A stretch of DNA of 49,617 bases from Hypholoma sublateritium FD-334 SS-4. Its lineage: Eukaryota; Basidiomycota; Agaricomycetes; Agaricales; Strophariaceae. The stretch covers positions 1-49,617 of the forward strand of contig KN817597.1 of the NCBI GenBank assembly GCA_000827495.1. The letters run 5' to 3'. A program made the position numbers and the translations under genes. This document shows, piece by piece, positions 48,354 through 49,617 of this stretch (its first letter is position 1; each line of letters opens with the position of its first letter). The notes under the pieces were generated by a model. That model ran no database searches. It saw nothing but the letters and a program-made list of their open reading frames with translations, and was not told the DNA's origin.

Positions 48354-49617
48354 ATGGTGGTTACCCCGCTCAGTGTACCAAAGGTCGAAAATCTTTTGCG
48401 CAGTCTTGGGATCTTGGAAAGATGGGTGCATGTAGTAGCCGGGCTCCGAGAAGGATTTGACGTCGGAATCAAATCACCACCAAAAGAAACTATCATATTC
48501 AAGAACCATTCGTCGTCTGAATTGGACCCAACATTTATTTCAAGATACATTGAAGGAGAACATGCAAATGGCCGATATTCAAAGGCATATTCCCGAGATG
48601 AGCTTGAACATATTATTGGACCATTTAGGACTTCTCCAATTGGGCTAGTTCCGAAACCGCACTCCACAAAATTCAGAATGATTCAAGACCTTTCTTACCC
48701 AAGGAATAATCCTCTAATCCAATCAGTCAATGCAGGAATAGATCCGAATGAATTTCCAACNGAGTGGGGGACATTNGACAAAACAGCTCAGCTCATTCTG
48801 TCCTTGCCAGAAGGATGTTTAGCCGCGACATTTGATATATCAGCGGCATATCGATTGACACCCATTCGTCCAGATCAGCAAAACGCACTTTGTATTTGGT
48901 GGAATAATACAGTGCGAGTGGACAGAGCCGTCATGTTCGGGATGGCTTCGAGTGCAGGGGTATTTGGATGTGTCGCAGACATGCTTGTGGACATATACTC
49001 TCAAGCAGGATTTGGGCCNTTACTCAAATGGGTGGATGANTTTTTTCGTTATCCGACTACCGCATCATTCCTGGACAGAAAGAGAATTTGTCAACCTTAC
49101 AGCATCAGTAGGAGTTCCATGGAGCATAGAGAAGCTGCGGCCCCTAGCCTTAGTGCAGAGATATATAGGATTCGATTGGAACCTACCTTCACGTTCCGTG
49201 AGCCTTCCACCAGAGAAACGGGAGAAGACCNTAAACCTTATACTACTATGGAGGGACGCAGGTTTCACAGCAAGCGCGCACGATGCCGCCAGCTTACATG
49301 GAAAACTAGTTCANATCTCATGCATATATCGCATTATTCGCCCTTTCCTCCGAAACCTATCACTCTTTGCCAGCAACTTCCAGTCGCCAAGAGCCCAGTT
49401 GAAGATACCACATCCAGTTGCAGAAGATCTCAAGTGGATAGTAGACCTGCTAGAAATAATCCCAGCAGAGCTTCCCTTACAGCAAGAAGAAGCAGTCGAT
49501 CTGGACTGGTGGGGAGACGCAAGCACGAGTTTTGGAATAGGTATAGCAATCGGAAGATTCTGGGCTGTATGGAAATGGAGAAATGGAGTAAAGGTGGGTC
49601 CGAGACAACAATTCAAC
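48354..49617 (+). CDS. Retroelement reverse transcriptase / RNase H (partial, one frame break)
   Basis: This frame starts 8 bp after the Gag stop, one base forward in phase, with ATG 48354 available. RT blocks: 'PIGLVPKPHSTKFRMIQDLS' (fingers), 'ATFDISAAYRLTPIRPDQQ' (first catalytic Asp), 'FGMASSAGVFG', and the catalytic box 'KWVD-[ambiguous]-FF' at 49029-49046. After the ambiguous base at 49040 the coding frame shifts by one; 'IRLPHHSWTEREF' and later blocks follow in the new frame. Near 49500 'WWGDASTSFGIGIAIG' looks like the start of RNase H. The end is outside the window. Confidence 0.75.
   Translation, partial: MVVTPLSVPKVENLLRSLGILERWVHVVAGLREGFDVGIKSPPKETIIFKNHSSSELDPTFISRYIEGEHANGRYSKAYSRDELEHIIGPFRTSPIGLVPKPHSTKFRMIQDLSYPRNNPLIQSVNAGIDPNEFPXEWGTXDKTAQLILSLPEGCLAATFDISAAYRLTPIRPDQQNALCIWWNNTVRVDRAVMFGMASSAGVFGCVADMLVDIYSQAGFGXLLKWVDXFFRYPTTASFLDRKRICQPYSISRSSMEHREAAAPSLSAEIYRIRLEPTFTFREPSTRETGEDXKPYTTMEGRRFHSKRARCRQLTWKTSSXLMHISHYSPFPPKPITLCQQLPVAKSPVEDTTSSCRRSQVDSRPARNNPSRASLTARRSSRSGLVGRRKHEFWNRYSNRKILGCMEMEKWSKGGSETTIQ

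Larger units (their letters stand above)
46678..49617 (+). mobile_element. Retroelement, 5' part (Gag-like + RT/RNase H), truncated by the window end
   Basis: The order is a coiled-coil/zinc-finger Gag-like region followed by a reverse transcriptase and the start of an RNase H-like domain. No protease or integrase is seen between Gag and RT, and whether a tyrosine recombinase or integrase follows cannot be seen. No LTR was identified. The order is compatible with a DIRS-like or Ty3-like element; I could not settle the lineage. Twelve isolated ambiguous bases in this 2.9 kb point to a multi-copy family. Confidence 0.8.

Overview
The window is nuclear DNA of a filamentous basidiomycete, most likely an Agaricomycete. 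The evidence is dense protein genes broken by many short GT-AG introns (about 40-65 nt), a FunK1-type 'fungal-type protein kinase', a Tnp2-like transposase remnant of the kind common in agarics, and recognisable fungal housekeeping genes. I saw no rRNA, convincing tRNA or CRISPR. The species cannot be named from the sequence alone. Gene models were built by hand from splice sites and reading-frame continuity. Where I summed the exons the frame closes exactly: the unknown coiled-coil gene (531 aa), the PAK-like kinase (1782 aa), LSM7 (102 aa), the small membrane protein (206 aa), GAPDH (338 aa) and the three solute-binding-protein paralogues (390, 363 and 397 aa).

Layout. 1-6256 is an accessory block: a decayed transposase C-terminus, a FunK1 kinase with a long low-complexity insertion, and a coiled-coil protein of unknown function. 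6664-31223 is a conserved core: UTP10/HEATR1 (+, ribosome biogenesis), converging on a PAK/Ste20-like CRIB kinase (-); importin beta-1 (-), diverging from LSM7 (+); and a Cid1-type terminal nucleotidyltransferase (-). 31224-38079 holds long gene-free stretches, a small membrane protein and the glycolytic gene gpd. 38974-44421 is a tandem array of three secreted, bacterial-type periplasmic-binding-protein-like genes (-), with two nested inverted-repeat elements between the second and third copies. 44422-49617 is repeat territory: a 28-bp perfect hairpin, a pair of near-identical palindromic sites, and the 5' part of a retroelement. That element encodes a Gag-like protein with knuckle, CCCH and knuckle zinc fingers, and a reverse transcriptase/RNase H that runs off the window.

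How it fits together. The core genes serve rRNA processing (UTP10), RNA decay and splicing (LSM7), nuclear import (importin beta), RNA 3'-end modification (Cid1-like), Rho-GTPase signalling (PAK-like) and glycolysis (GAPDH). They look like ordinary chromosomal neighbours, not a pathway cluster. The most unusual items are the expanded solute-binding-protein trio with its nested MITE, the microexons (5 nt in gpd; 17 nt after a GC-AG intron in the PAK-like kinase), the FunK1 kinase with altered catalytic motifs, and the retroelement with its palindromic sites and clustered ambiguous bases.
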